A DNA stretch of 64,000 bases from Acidobacteriota bacterium (lineage in GTDB: Bacteria > Acidobacteriota > Thermoanaerobaculia > Multivoradales > Multivoraceae), in contig JAPOWR010000005.1 in NCBI GenBank assembly GCA_026707545.1, positions 248,001 to 312,000 of the forward strand, in the 5' to 3' direction. Below the pieces are notes generated by a model. It did not search any database. It saw only the letters and a program-made list of their open reading frames with translations, and had not been told where the DNA came from. This document shows positions 35,874 through 47,085 of this stretch, piece by piece (position 1 is the first letter of the stretch; the number at the start of each line of letters is the position of its first letter). The position numbers were made by a program, and so were the translations under genes.

Positions 35874-36614
35874 ATGAAGAATCGCACCGTCAATGCGCCG
35901 TGGGTCAGTGCGCTGTTCGCGGCCCTGGTCGCGGCCCCTGCGCTTTTGGGCCAGACGCCGGAAGCGCCGGCCGCCCCGCCCGATCCGGCGGCTGGGGGCA
36001 TCGACCTGCGCGAGCGCATGAGCCGGTTGGTGGAGCGTGTGAAGTACGAGCAGAACCGGATCGTCACTCTCCAGGCGCGCCTGGTGCAGCACGAGACCAG
36101 CGAGCTGCTGCTTGAGCCGGAAGAGAGCTGGGGCTGGTTCCGCTACCGGCCGCCCGAGGAAGTGCGGTGGGAGATCGTCGAACCCAAACCGATGGTGATG
36201 ACCGTGCGGGGCGACGTGGCGACCACCTGGTACGAGGATCTCGGCACCGCGAAGGTGGCCGAGGTGGGTCGCCTCTCGGAGCAGGTGCTGACCTATCTGG
36301 GTCCGGCCGGCAATCTCGAGACGCTGATGAAGTACTTCACGGTCCAGGTGGAGTTCCCCGAGGAGGAGGGCGCGCCGTACTTCCTGCACCTGACGGCGGA
36401 CTACCGGAGGGTCGAGAAGTACGCCAAGACGATCGACATCTGGATCGCCCCGGAGACCTTCCTGCCGCAGAGGTTCAGGGTCGTGCACGTCAGCGGCGAC
36501 GAGAGGCTGATCGAGCTGGCGGACATGGTCCTGAACGAGCCGATCGATGACGGCGAGTTCATCCTCTCGCTGCCGGACGACGTCGAGGTGACGAAGGTCG
36601 ACCTCAAGCGTTAG
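35874..36614 (+). CDS. lolA: LolA-family outer-membrane lipoprotein carrier protein
   Basis: 246 residues with a signal peptide (about 1-26, ending LLGQ). The mature part has the LolA pattern: WGWFRYRPPEEVRWEI, then KPMVMTVRGDVATTWYED, and alternating strands of the incomplete barrel. LolA carries lipoproteins across the periplasm from LolCDE to LolB; no LolB is obvious here. It is longer than E. coli LolA because of a Pro-rich insert after the signal peptide (TPEAPAAPPDPAAGG). It lies eight bp before tgt. Confidence 0.82.
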   Translation: MKNRTVNAPWVSALFAALVAAPALLGQTPEAPAAPPDPAAGGIDLRERMSRLVERVKYEQNRIVTLQARLVQHETSELLLEPEESWGWFRYRPPEEVRWEIVEPKPMVMTVRGDVATTWYEDLGTAKVAEVGRLSEQVLTYLGPAGNLETLMKYFTVQVEFPEEEGAPYFLHLTADYRRVEKYAKTIDIWIAPETFLPQRFRVVHVSGDERLIELADMVLNEPIDDGEFILSLPDDVEVTKVDLKR

Positions 36615-36621
36615 GTATCGG

Positions 36622-37758
<1,137 letters not shown>

Positions 37759-37824
37759 GGTTACGCCTTGCGGTGCGGGCTGCGAGAGGCTTGCTTGCCC
37801 GCACCACCCTAGGAGCACCCCGAG

Positions 37825-38136
37825 ATGATTCCTGATTCCCTGTTGTTTGTGGCCGCTGGCGGCGCGCCGTCGGGCCTGATCTCGATCCTGCCGCTGATCC
37901 TGATCGGCGGCATCTTCTACTTCCTGCTGATCGCGCCGGAGCGGCGCCGCCGGAAGCAGCTCCAGGCGACGGTCGAAGCTTTGAAGCGGGGCGACCGGAT
38001 CCTGACGCAGGGCGGCCTCTACGGCGAGGTCATCTCGACCGAGCCGAACGCCGTGATCGTGAAGATCGCGGACGGAGTCAAGGTCAAGGTGACCAAGGCC
38101 GCGGTAACCGGCCTCGCCGAGGAGCCGAAGTCATGA
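37825..38136 (+). CDS. yajC: Preprotein translocase subunit YajC
   Basis: 103 residues: one N-terminal helix (about 18-40, SILPLILIGGIFYFLL), then APERRRRKQLQATVEALKRGDRILTQGGLYGEV, the YajC signature. It is an inner-membrane partner of SecDF. GGAGCACCCCGAG precedes the ATG. Its stop overlaps the secD start (ATGA). Confidence 0.95.
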   Translation: MIPDSLLFVAAGGAPSGLISILPLILIGGIFYFLLIAPERRRRKQLQATVEALKRGDRILTQGGLYGEVISTEPNAVIVKIADGVKVKVTKAAVTGLAEEPKS

Positions 38137-39710
38137 ACAGGAACCTGCTCCTGCGGGGCCTGCTCGTCGTCGTCGTGGTCGGCACGTGCGCCTTCTGGGC
38201 GTTCCCGCTCGCCGACAAGATCCAGTTGGGCCTCGACCTGCGCGGCGGCATTCACCTGCTGCTCGAGGTGCTGACCGACGATGCGCTGCGGGCGGAAGCG
38301 CAGAAGGACATCGACAGCCTGGTCCAGGAACTGGACGAGAAGGGGGTCTCCGGCGTCGCCGGCGCGACCGAATCCCCGGTGAGCTTCCGGCTCACGGGCC
38401 TGCCGCCCGACCGGGACGAACTGTTGCCCGGCATCCTCGAGGAGACGATGCCGTACTGGACCTGGAGGAGAACCGGCGAGGACGTCGTCTTCGACCGCCG
38501 GCCGGACGAGGTGAACAACATCCGCGAGCAGGCGATCAACCAGGCCCTTCAGACGATCCGCAACCGGGTCGACGAGTTCGGCGTCGCCGAGCCGGTGATC
38601 CAGCGCCAGGGTCTGGGCAGCAACCGGCTGGTCGTCCAGCTCCCCGGCGTCGACGATCCGGAACGGGTGAAGAACCTGATCAAGAACACCGCCTTCCTCG
38701 AGTTCCGCCTCGGTGTGTATCCGCCCCCGACGGGTGCGCCGGCGCTGGACACGCAGGAGATCCTGAGCCAGTACGGGGGCACGCTTCCGGATCACCTCGA
38801 GATCGTGCCCCAGGACCAGCGCGACGCCGACGGCAACGTGATCGGTCAGGTCTACTACGCGCTCGAGAAGCGGTCGGTGATCACGGGGCGCGATCTGAAG
38901 ACGGCGCGGGCCGGGCTCGGACAGTTCCAGGAGCCGGTGGTCAACTTCTCGCTCACCCACGAGGGCGCCCAGATCTTCGAAGAGTGGACCGGTGCGAACA
39001 TCGGCAATCCCCTGGCGATCGTGCTCGACGGCCGGGTGCAGTCGGCGCCGACCGTGGAGGGACGGATCTCCGACTCCGGGATCATCCGCGGGCAGTTCAC
39101 CCAGCAGGAAGTGGAGGACCTCGCGACGGTGCTGCGTTCCGGCGCCCTGCCGGCGGGCATCGAGTACCTGGAGCAGCGGGCGGTCGGTCCGTCCCTGGGA
39201 CAGGACTCGATCGAGCAGGGCACGCGCGCCTTCGCCTACGGCATCGCGCTGGTCCTGGTGGCGATGCTGGTCGTGTACCGGGGTTCGGGCATCAACGCGA
39301 TGGTGGCCCTGGGGCTCAACTTCGTGCTCGTGTTCGGCGTTCTGGCGTACTTCGGCGCCGCCCTCACCCTGCCCGGCATCGCGGGCCTGATCCTGACGAT
39401 CGGCATGGCGGTGGACGCCAACGTACTGGTGTTCGAGCGGATCCGCGAGGAGCTCCACAACGGGCGCACGGTCAAGGCCGCCGTCGTTTCCGGCTTCGGC
39501 AAGGCCTGGTCGTCGATTCTCGACGCGAACCTGACGACCCTGATCGCGGCCATCTTCCTGATCAACTTCGGCACCGGGGCGATCCGCGGATTCGCGGTGA
39601 CGCTCACGGTCGGCATCCTGGCTTCCGTGTTCACGGCCGTCTTCAACAGCCGGCTCCTGTTCGACCTGCTCCTCTCGCGCTCGGGCCGCGTCGAGCGTCT
39701 GTCCATCTGA
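38133..39710 (+). CDS. secD: Protein translocase subunit SecD
   Basis: 525 residues. After the first helix come the GLDLRGG motif, a long periplasmic P1 domain and five C-terminal helices with GMAVDANVLVFERIREE, the conserved proton-path Asp/Arg region of SecD. It uses the proton gradient to pull proteins out of SecYEG. It overlaps yajC by four bases and precedes secF by 10 bp. Confidence 0.97.
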   Translation: MNRNLLLRGLLVVVVVGTCAFWAFPLADKIQLGLDLRGGIHLLLEVLTDDALRAEAQKDIDSLVQELDEKGVSGVAGATESPVSFRLTGLPPDRDELLPGILEETMPYWTWRRTGEDVVFDRRPDEVNNIREQAINQALQTIRNRVDEFGVAEPVIQRQGLGSNRLVVQLPGVDDPERVKNLIKNTAFLEFRLGVYPPPTGAPALDTQEILSQYGGTLPDHLEIVPQDQRDADGNVIGQVYYALEKRSVITGRDLKTARAGLGQFQEPVVNFSLTHEGAQIFEEWTGANIGNPLAIVLDGRVQSAPTVEGRISDSGIIRGQFTQQEVEDLATVLRSGALPAGIEYLEQRAVGPSLGQDSIEQGTRAFAYGIALVLVAMLVVYRGSGINAMVALGLNFVLVFGVLAYFGAALTLPGIAGLILTIGMAVDANVLVFERIREELHNGRTVKAAVVSGFGKAWSSILDANLTTLIAAIFLINFGTGAIRGFAVTLTVGILASVFTAVFNSRLLFDLLLSRSGRVERLSI

Positions 39711-39720
39711 GGGTCCGTCG

Positions 39721-40896
39721 ATGGAGTTTTTCCGCAATACGAGTTTCGATTTCATGCGCCTCCGGCGCGTGTGTCTGGGTCTCTCCACCGTCGCGGTGGT
39801 CGCCGCGCTGGGCTTCATCTTCAGCCGCCCGTTGAACCTCGGCATCGACTTCGCGTCCGGCACGCAGATGATCGTGCAGTTCGCCGAGCCGCCGGATGTC
39901 CAGGAGGTTCGAGGGCTGCTCGAGGAGGCGGGGATCGAGAGCGCGTCGATCCAGTCGTTCGGCACCGAGGAGGACAACTCGGTCATCCTCAGGACCTCGA
40001 CCGCGGAGGATGGTGGAGGAGAACGCACCGTCCGGATCGAGGAGATGTTGCAGCGGCACTACAACAGCGGCGTTTCGGGCTTCGACCTGAACCGGCAGGG
40101 CACGGAGGCGTTGGCCTCGCTCCTGCTCGAGGCCGATCCGGACGACCTGCGGGCCTCCGGCGACGACATCGCCGCCCGGGAGCACTACCGCGCGGCGTCC
40201 GCCGAGGTGATGGCGCACCGCCGGGACGAGGGCCTGATCAAGGACTGGTCCGCCGTCCAGCCGGGCGAAGCGCTGAGCGAGGCGGCGGTCGCGGCGATCC
40301 GTGAACGGGCGACGTTCGGCAACTTCGCGGTGCTGTCGAGCGACAACGTGCTGCCCCAGATCGGCAGCGAGCTGCGGCGAAAGGGGTTGCTGGCCATCGC
40401 CTTCGCGCTGGCGGGCATTCTGGCCTACATCTGGTTCCGCTTCGAGCTGCGCTTCGGCATCGGCGCCCTGGCGGCCCTCGCGCACGATGTCGCCGTCTGT
40501 CTCGGCCTGTTCGCGTTTGCCGGCTATGAGTTCAACCTGACCACCGTGGCGGCGTTCCTGACCGTGATCGGCTACTCCGTGAACGACTCGGTCGTCGTGT
40601 TCGACCGGGTTCGCGAAAACCTGCGGCGCAACCGGCGCGAGAGCCTGGTGCAGGTGCTGAACCGGAGCCTGAACCAGACCCTGTCGCGGACCGCCCTGAC
40701 CTCGGGGACCACGCTGCTGGCCGTCGGCAGCCTGTTCATCCTGGGCGGCGACGTGATCCGCGGTTTCTCCTTCCTGCTCCTGGTCGGGGTGCTCGTCGGC
40801 ACTTACTCGTCGATCTACGTCGCGAGTCCCATCGTGCTGATCTGGGAGAGTTCATTCGGCCGCGAACGGCGGCAGAAGAGGGCGGCCGCGGCGTAG
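39721..40896 (+). CDS. secF: Protein translocase subunit SecF
   Basis: 391 residues with six helices and motifs LGIDFASGTQM, TVIGYSVNDSVVVFDRVREN and RTALTSGTTLLAVG. It is longer than E. coli SecF, with an enlarged periplasmic region (about 70-205, Glu/Asp-rich). It forms the SecDF complex with the preceding gene. relA/spoT follows 9 bp later, so it may be in the same transcript. Confidence 0.97.
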   Translation: MEFFRNTSFDFMRLRRVCLGLSTVAVVAALGFIFSRPLNLGIDFASGTQMIVQFAEPPDVQEVRGLLEEAGIESASIQSFGTEEDNSVILRTSTAEDGGGERTVRIEEMLQRHYNSGVSGFDLNRQGTEALASLLLEADPDDLRASGDDIAAREHYRAASAEVMAHRRDEGLIKDWSAVQPGEALSEAAVAAIRERATFGNFAVLSSDNVLPQIGSELRRKGLLAIAFALAGILAYIWFRFELRFGIGALAALAHDVAVCLGLFAFAGYEFNLTTVAAFLTVIGYSVNDSVVVFDRVRENLRRNRRESLVQVLNRSLNQTLSRTALTSGTTLLAVGSLFILGGDVIRGFSFLLLVGVLVGTYSSIYVASPIVLIWESSFGRERRQKRAAAA

Positions 40897-40905
40897 GGGG
40901 AGACG

Positions 40906-43134
40906 ATGGCTCTGGTGACACGACCCCGGGATCCGCTGCCAGTGCGGGAGCCTGGGGACGTGGGAATCGGGGAAGTCATTCGTCGCCTCGAAGAGAACGA
41001 CCGCACCTGCGACGAAGCCTGGCTGCGCCGCGCCTACGAGTACGCGGAGCGGTCCCACCGGGGCCAGGTGCGCCGCTCCGGCGAGCCGTACATCCATCAT
41101 CCGCTGGGCGTCGCCCACATGCTGGCGGAGTTCCGGTTCGACCAGACGAGCGTCGCCGTCGGACTGCTGCACGACGTCCTGGAGGACACCGGCGCAACGA
41201 AGAAGGATCTCGCGGCCGAGTTCGGAACCGAGATCGCCGACCTGGTGGACGGTGTGTCGAAGATCGGCCGCCACGAGTACGTCCACAGCGACGAGGTGCA
41301 GGCCGAGAGCTTCCGCAAGTTGATCCTGGCCTCGGCCCGCGACCTGCGGGTGATCGTGGTCAAGCTCGTCGACCGCCTGCACAACATGCTCACCCTGGAG
41401 CCGCTGGAGCCGGCGAAGCGGCGGCGTATCTCGCGCGAGACGCTGGAGATCTACGCGCCGCTGGCCCATCGGCTGGGGATGTGGCGAATTCAGGGAGTGC
41501 TGGAGGATCGGGCGTTTCGGCACCTTCATCCGCACCACTACGAGGACATCAGGAAGCAGCTCGATGAGCGGATCAAGGGCGCCCGGAGAACGACCCGGCG
41601 GATCGCCGAGCGTATGCGGGAGGCGCTCGAGCGAGCGGGCATCGAAGCCGAGATCAGTCACCGGGTCAAGGGCTACTACTCGATCTACCAGAAACTCCGC
41701 CGCCAGAAGATCGATCTGCCGGATCTGTTCGACTTCCTGGCCTTCCGGATCATCACGGTCGACCTGAAGGACACTTACGCCGCACTCGGCGTCGTGCACC
41801 AGATGTGGCGCCCCATCCCGGGGCGCTTCAAGGACTACATCGCGATGCCGAAGCCGAACCTCTACCAGTCGCTGCACACGAGCGTGCTGGGCCGTAGCGG
41901 CCAGCCGTTCGAGGTTCAGATCCGGACCCAGGCGATGGACATGCTCGCCGAGGAAGGCGTGGCGGCTCACTGGCGGTACAAGGGAGGCCAGCTCGACACG
42001 GATCAGAACGACGCCAGCATCGTCTGGCTCCGGCAACTCCTCGAGTGGCAGCAGGAAATGCCGGATCCGCGCGCCTTTCTGAGCGCGCTGAAGATCGACC
42101 TGTATCCGGACGAGGTCTACGTCTTCACGCCCAAGGGCGACGTGTTCTCCTTCCCAAGGGGCGCGACCCCGCTGGACTTCGCGTATCGCGTTCACACCGA
42201 GGTCGGCCACCACACGAGCGGTGCGCGGGTGAACGGGCGGCTGGTGCCTCTGCGCACCGAGCTGAGCAACGGCGACATCGTCGAGATCGCGACGAACCCG
42301 AACCGCGAACCCAGTCGCGACTGGCTGAACATCGTCGCCACGGCGCGGGCGCGGAGCAAGATCCGCCACTGGATCAACGCCGAGCAGAAGAAGCGGGCGA
42401 TCGAGATCGGCCGGACGATGCTCACCAATGAACTGCGGCGCTATCGCGTGAGCCCGCGCCGCGTGTTCGAGTCGGATGAAATGGCGGCCTTCGTGGCGGC
42501 GGAAGGACACGGGAGTATCGACGAGCTGTTCAGCCGGCTGGGCTTCGGCCGCGGTTCGGTCAAGCCGGTGCTGCGAGCGGTGCTGCCCCCGGAGCGTCTG
42601 CGACGCCGGGATCAGGGGCCAAGCCGCATCCGTCGGGCGGTGAGCAAGGTGCTTCCCCGCGACGAGGCGAGGCTCGTCGTCAAGGGCGAGAACGACATGC
42701 TCGCGTTCTTCGCGGGCTGCTGCAGCCCGCTGCCGGGCGAGGAGATCATCGGCTTCGTCACCCGCGGAAGGGGCGTCTCCGTGCACTCCGTCGACTGCCC
42801 CAACGTGCGCAACCTGCTGTACCACCCGGAACGCGAGATCCGGGTCGAGTGGGCGCGCCGCAACGATGCGATGTTCGCGGTCTCGCTCGTCATCGAGACC
42901 CGCGACCGGCCCGGCGTGCTGGCGCGCGTTACGGAGGCGATCGCGAAGCAGGGCAGCAACATCCGCCACATCGAGAGTCACGACCGCGGCGCCGGCGAGG
43001 CGTCGATCGACGTCGTCGTCGACGTCCGCAACCGCAAGCACCTGAACCGGCTCCAGCAGTCGCTCGAGGAGCTGTCCGCGGTCCGCACCGTCAAGCGCCT
43101 GCAGGGCTCACCGCCGGCGTCGGCCGCCGGTTAG
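40906..43134 (+). CDS. relA: Bifunctional (p)ppGpp synthetase/hydrolase RelA/SpoT
   Basis: 742 residues, full long-RSH order: hydrolase HD domain (His64-His65 in YIHHPLG; His89-Asp90 in LLHDVLEDT), synthetase domain (GRFKDYIAMPKPN, YQSLHTSV), TGS domain (VYVFTPKGDVFSFPRG), zinc/CC region (FFAGCCSPLPGEE) and a C-terminal ACT domain. The RFKD loop and intact HD predict a bifunctional enzyme. It sets the stringent response level. A hairpin at 43170-43199 may end the tgt-to-relA unit. Confidence 0.96.
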   Translation: MALVTRPRDPLPVREPGDVGIGEVIRRLEENDRTCDEAWLRRAYEYAERSHRGQVRRSGEPYIHHPLGVAHMLAEFRFDQTSVAVGLLHDVLEDTGATKKDLAAEFGTEIADLVDGVSKIGRHEYVHSDEVQAESFRKLILASARDLRVIVVKLVDRLHNMLTLEPLEPAKRRRISRETLEIYAPLAHRLGMWRIQGVLEDRAFRHLHPHHYEDIRKQLDERIKGARRTTRRIAERMREALERAGIEAEISHRVKGYYSIYQKLRRQKIDLPDLFDFLAFRIITVDLKDTYAALGVVHQMWRPIPGRFKDYIAMPKPNLYQSLHTSVLGRSGQPFEVQIRTQAMDMLAEEGVAAHWRYKGGQLDTDQNDASIVWLRQLLEWQQEMPDPRAFLSALKIDLYPDEVYVFTPKGDVFSFPRGATPLDFAYRVHTEVGHHTSGARVNGRLVPLRTELSNGDIVEIATNPNREPSRDWLNIVATARARSKIRHWINAEQKKRAIEIGRTMLTNELRRYRVSPRRVFESDEMAAFVAAEGHGSIDELFSRLGFGRGSVKPVLRAVLPPERLRRRDQGPSRIRRAVSKVLPRDEARLVVKGENDMLAFFAGCCSPLPGEEIIGFVTRGRGVSVHSVDCPNVRNLLYHPEREIRVEWARRNDAMFAVSLVIETRDRPGVLARVTEAIAKQGSNIRHIESHDRGAGEASIDVVVDVRNRKHLNRLQQSLEELSAVRTVKRLQGSPPASAAG

Positions 43135-43169
43135 CGGGCGGGCTGTTTCGGGCTCATCCGTCCGATCCT

Positions 43170-43199
43170 GCGGCCGGAGGGGAGGGTCCCCGCGGCCGC
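43170..43199 (+). terminator. GC-rich hairpin after relA/spoT
   Basis: Inner stem GGGGA/TCCCC with loop GGG inside an outer stem GCGGCC/GGCCGC, 35 bases after the stop. Strong pairing but no T-run; probable transcript end. Confidence 0.45.
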
Positions 43200-43283
43200 T
43201 CCGCCGAGCGCTATAGACGAAGTCGAGTGCGGGGCCGTAGACGAGATTAGAGACGGATCAACGAACTCATGGAGGGGAACAAC

Positions 43284-43967
43284 ATGTTGACGACTCGTCG
43301 AATCCACGTTGTTGTGGTGGCGCTGCTTCTCGGCTTCGGCCTCACGACGGCTGCTGTCGCCCAGAACGCGGAGGAGCAGTCGACCCAGTACAGACGACCG
43401 GCCGGGTCGGTCACGATCCAGGTGACGCCGAGCAGCGTGCCGGAGAACGGCGGGGAGGTCGAAGTGTTCGCCCTCGTGCGCGACGACCGGGGGCGGCCGC
43501 TGGAGAACGCGAAGGTGAACTTCATCACCGAGACCGGAACGCTCGGTTCCGGAGGGCGGTTGGTCACGACCGGAGCGGACGGGGGCGTCGCCGACCGGCT
43601 GACGGTGACGGCAGCGGAACTCGCTACCGTGGAGGAGAACAGGTTTTGGCTGCAGGCGGCGGTCGGCTCCGGCGGCCGACAGCTGGTCACGAGGGACGTC
43701 AGCATCCGCATCCAGCGAGTGCCGGAGGCTGCCTTCAAGTACAGTCCCGGCGGTCTGCAGGTGGTCTTCAGAGATGTTTCCGTCGGCCAGGTGACGAGCA
43801 GACAGTGGGACTTCGGAGACGGTGCCACGAGCACACGGCAGAGCCCGTCCCATACCTTTGCCGAGCCCGGCTACTACGCGGTCACTCTGCGTGCCGCCAA
43901 CTCGGTGGGATCGGACGAAGTGACCAGACTGGTCTGGGTCGGCCCGGGGCCGTCACCGAGCGAGTAG
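43284..43967 (+). CDS. Secreted Big_1-like plus PKD domain protein
   Basis: 227 residues from ATG 43284, chosen because GGAGGGG lies just before it (ATG 43269 is possible). Signal peptide about 5-28, ending VAQN. A bacterial Ig-like domain (about 42-140; SVTIQVTPSSVPENGG, GRPLENAKVNF) is followed by a PKD domain (about 150-220; WDFGDGATSTRQSPSHTF). It is probably an exported adhesion or surface protein. The next gene is a paralogue with one more Ig-like domain and a lipobox. Confidence 0.75.
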   Translation: MLTTRRIHVVVVALLLGFGLTTAAVAQNAEEQSTQYRRPAGSVTIQVTPSSVPENGGEVEVFALVRDDRGRPLENAKVNFITETGTLGSGGRLVTTGADGGVADRLTVTAAELATVEENRFWLQAAVGSGGRQLVTRDVSIRIQRVPEAAFKYSPGGLQVVFRDVSVGQVTSRQWDFGDGATSTRQSPSHTFAEPGYYAVTLRAANSVGSDEVTRLVWVGPGPSPSE

Positions 43968-44005
43968 ACGGTCTTTCCGTAGCGTTCGTATACTGATTCG
44001 AGAAG

Positions 44006-44938
44006 ATGGATACTCGGCGCCGATTCCTGCCTGCCGCTGTCGTCGCCAGTATGTCCCTGGCGCTGTTTGCGGCGTGCGACAAGACGAGCCCGGTCGCGCC
44101 TGCGGGGACGCTGATCACGATCAGCGCGAATCCGGATCGCATCCCTTCGGACGGGAGCGCCGAGATCCGCGTCGTGGCGCTGCGTCCGAACGGCACGCCG
44201 GTCAGCTCGGGCACCCTGATTCGGCTGACGACGACGCTGGGCACGATTCCGTCGAGCGTCGGCGTCGACGATCGTGGCGAGGCGCTGGCGACACTGGAGG
44301 CGAACGGTCAGTTCGGCGTCGCCACGATCTCCGCCAGCACCGGCGGTTCGGAGACGGCGACGGTGGACGTCCAGCTTGGTCTTTCGCCGGCTTCCGTGAC
44401 GGTGCAGGTCACGCCGAACAGCGTGCCCGAGACAGGAGGCGAGGCCGATCTGCTGGCGATCGTCCGTGACGACCGGGGCCAGCCGCTCGAGAACGCGGAG
44501 GTCAACTTCCGCACCGAGGTCGGCACGCTCGAATCGGGCGGCGGATTGATCTCCACCGGGGCCGACGGCACCGCGTCGGACCGGCTGATCGTCACTTCGG
44601 GCGATCTCGACACCGTGACGGGCGACAGCTTCCAGGTCGGCGTCGACGTCGGCAGCGGCGGCGGCCAGTTGGTGACGACGAACGTGAGCGTGGCCATTCA
44701 GAGGCTTCCGCGGGCGGACTTCACCTTCAACACCCGGAATCTGCTCGTCGCGTTCGAGGACACCACGGCCGGCCGCACGACGAGCTGGCTCTGGAACTTC
44801 GGCGACGGCAACACGAGTACCCGCCAGAACCCGACCCATACCTACAACGAGCCGGGTACCTACGCGGTCACCTTCCGGGCCACCAACACGCTCGGGTCTG
44901 ACGAGGTGACGAAGTTCGTCCAGGTCACGGGCCAGTAG
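44006..44938 (+). CDS. Big_1-like/PKD lipoprotein
   Basis: 310 residues. The signal ends in the lipobox FAAC (Cys24), so it should be a surface or periplasmic lipoprotein. Two Ig-like domains (about 35-120 and 130-225; the second shares VRDDRGQPLENAEVNF with its neighbour) precede a PKD domain (WNFGDGNTSTRQNPTHTY, about 265-300). It is a tandem paralogue of the preceding gene; similarity is strong in the last Ig-like and PKD parts. Confidence 0.78.
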   Translation: MDTRRRFLPAAVVASMSLALFAACDKTSPVAPAGTLITISANPDRIPSDGSAEIRVVALRPNGTPVSSGTLIRLTTTLGTIPSSVGVDDRGEALATLEANGQFGVATISASTGGSETATVDVQLGLSPASVTVQVTPNSVPETGGEADLLAIVRDDRGQPLENAEVNFRTEVGTLESGGGLISTGADGTASDRLIVTSGDLDTVTGDSFQVGVDVGSGGGQLVTTNVSVAIQRLPRADFTFNTRNLLVAFEDTTAGRTTSWLWNFGDGNTSTRQNPTHTYNEPGTYAVTFRATNTLGSDEVTKFVQVTGQ

Positions 44939-44950
44939 CCGCGGCCAGCG

Positions 44951-45157
44951 ATGGCAGCCAAGGGAAGCACCGGGGCTGCTCATTCGCCGACGCCGACGGT
45001 CACGCTGGGCGAGTTGTACCTGGCGCAGGGACATCGGCGTGAGGCCGCCGAGATCTTCGAGCGGGTTCTGAGGGCCGACCCGGCCAACCGGCGCGCGCGG
45101 GAGGGATTGGAAGGTCTGCGCGCGAAGTCCCGGCCCGCGGCCGCGCGAAGGTCGTAG
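44951..45157 (+). CDS. Short single-TPR protein (hypothetical)
   Basis: 68 residues containing one TPR-like helix pair, LGELYLAQGHRREAAEIFERVL then ADPANRRAREG, and an Ala/Arg-rich end. It lies 12 bp after the Big/PKD lipoprotein and 17 bp before accB. Single-TPR peptides of this kind are common near such genes but have no known job. Confidence 0.6.
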   Translation: MAAKGSTGAAHSPTPTVTLGELYLAQGHRREAAEIFERVLRADPANRRAREGLEGLRAKSRPAAARRS

Positions 45158-45174
45158 AGGCTACAATCCGCGCC

Positions 45175-45651
<477 letters not shown>

Positions 45652-45672
45652 CGCCCAATCGTCGCGGACTCC

Positions 45673-47085
45673 GTGTTGTTCCGCTTGCGGCGCATGCTTG
45701 GGGTTGAGCGACCCGTCGCGGCGCGCGCCGGGGGCACCGCGAGGCCGTTCGGCAGGATCCTGATCGCCAATCGGGGCGAGATCGCGGTGCGGATCATCCG
45801 CGCCTGCCGGGACCTCGACATCCCGACGGTCGCGGTCTTCAGCACCGTGGACCGCGACGCGCTGCACGTGCGGCTCGCCGACGAGGCCGTCTGCGTGGGG
45901 CCTCCGTCGCCGGCCGGGAGCTACCTGCACCAGCGGAACCTGCTTTCGGCAGCGAACATCACCGGCGCGGAGGCAATCCATCCGGGCTACGGATTCCTGG
46001 CCGAGAACGCCCACTTTGCCGCCACGGTGAAGCAGTGCGGCCTGACCTGGATCGGCCCGTCGCCGTCGTCGATCCGCGCGCTGGGCGACAAGAACAAGGC
46101 GCGGGAGGCGGCGGTGGCGGCGGATGTGCCGGTGCTGCCCGGCGGCCCCTTGCCCGGATCGCTTGAAGAAGCCGCCGCGGTCGCCGACGATGTCGGCTAT
46201 CCGTTGATGCTGAAGGCCGCCGCCGGCGGGGGCGGCCGCGGCATGCGGGCCGTACGTGACCGCGACGACCTCGAAGCGGCGCTCGAGGCGGCGGCGAGCG
46301 AGGCCCGCGCCGCATTCGGCAGCGGCGAGCTGATCGTCGAGCGGTTGGTCGGGAAGCCGCGCCACATCGAAGTCCAGGTCTTCGGGGACTCGTTCGGCCG
46401 CACGGTCGGGCTCGGCGAGCGGGACTGCTCGATTCAGCGCCGGCACCAGAAACTGGTGGAGGAAGCTCCCGCGCCCGCGATCAGCGGGGATCTCCGTCGA
46501 TCGCTCGGCGAGGCGGCGCTGCGGCTGGCGAAGCGGGTCGGCTACGCGAACGCGGGCACGGTCGAGTTTCTGGTCGAGGGCGACCGGTTCTACTTCCTGG
46601 AGATGAACACCCGGATCCAGGTCGAACATCCGGTGACCGAGTCGGTGACCGGCGTCGACCTGGTCAAACTGCAGATCCTGGCCGCCGCGGGCGAGCCGCT
46701 GGGGCTGCCCGACAGCACCTCGATCAGCGGTCACGCGATCGAATGCAGGATCAACGCGGAGGATCCGGAAACCTACGCACCCTCGCCGGGCACGCTCAGC
46801 GGCTACCGGCCCCCCTCGGGACCGGGCATCCGCGTCGACAGCCACGGTTTCGAGGGCGCCTCGATGCCGCCGCACTACGATTCGCTGGTGGCCAAGGTGA
46901 TCGCCCACGGGGCCGACCGCACCGAAGCGATCTCCAGGATGGCCCGGGCGCTCAGGGAGTTCGAGGTGGACGGCATCCGCACCACGCTGCCGCTCATGCG
47001 GAGGATCGTGGAATCACGGCCGTTCGCCGAGGCCGAGCTGGACACCGGGTTTCTCGATCGGCTGGAGCGGCAGGGAGAGGGATGA
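45673..47085 (+). CDS. accC: Acetyl-CoA carboxylase, biotin carboxylase subunit
   Basis: 470 residues with GTG start (ATG 45694 possible); the conserved part begins RILIANRGEIAVRIIR at about residue 28. ATP-grasp motifs KAAAGGGGRGMR and IEVQVFGD, catalytic FLEMNTRIQVEHPVTE, and YDSLVAKV are present. It carboxylates biotin on AccB at the expense of ATP. Its stop overlaps the start of the thiE-like gene (ATGA). Confidence 0.96.
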   Translation: MLFRLRRMLGVERPVAARAGGTARPFGRILIANRGEIAVRIIRACRDLDIPTVAVFSTVDRDALHVRLADEAVCVGPPSPAGSYLHQRNLLSAANITGAEAIHPGYGFLAENAHFAATVKQCGLTWIGPSPSSIRALGDKNKAREAAVAADVPVLPGGPLPGSLEEAAAVADDVGYPLMLKAAAGGGGRGMRAVRDRDDLEAALEAAASEARAAFGSGELIVERLVGKPRHIEVQVFGDSFGRTVGLGERDCSIQRRHQKLVEEAPAPAISGDLRRSLGEAALRLAKRVGYANAGTVEFLVEGDRFYFLEMNTRIQVEHPVTESVTGVDLVKLQILAAAGEPLGLPDSTSISGHAIECRINAEDPETYAPSPGTLSGYRPPSGPGIRVDSHGFEGASMPPHYDSLVAKVIAHGADRTEAISRMARALREFEVDGIRTTLPLMRRIVESRPFAEAELDTGFLDRLERQGEG

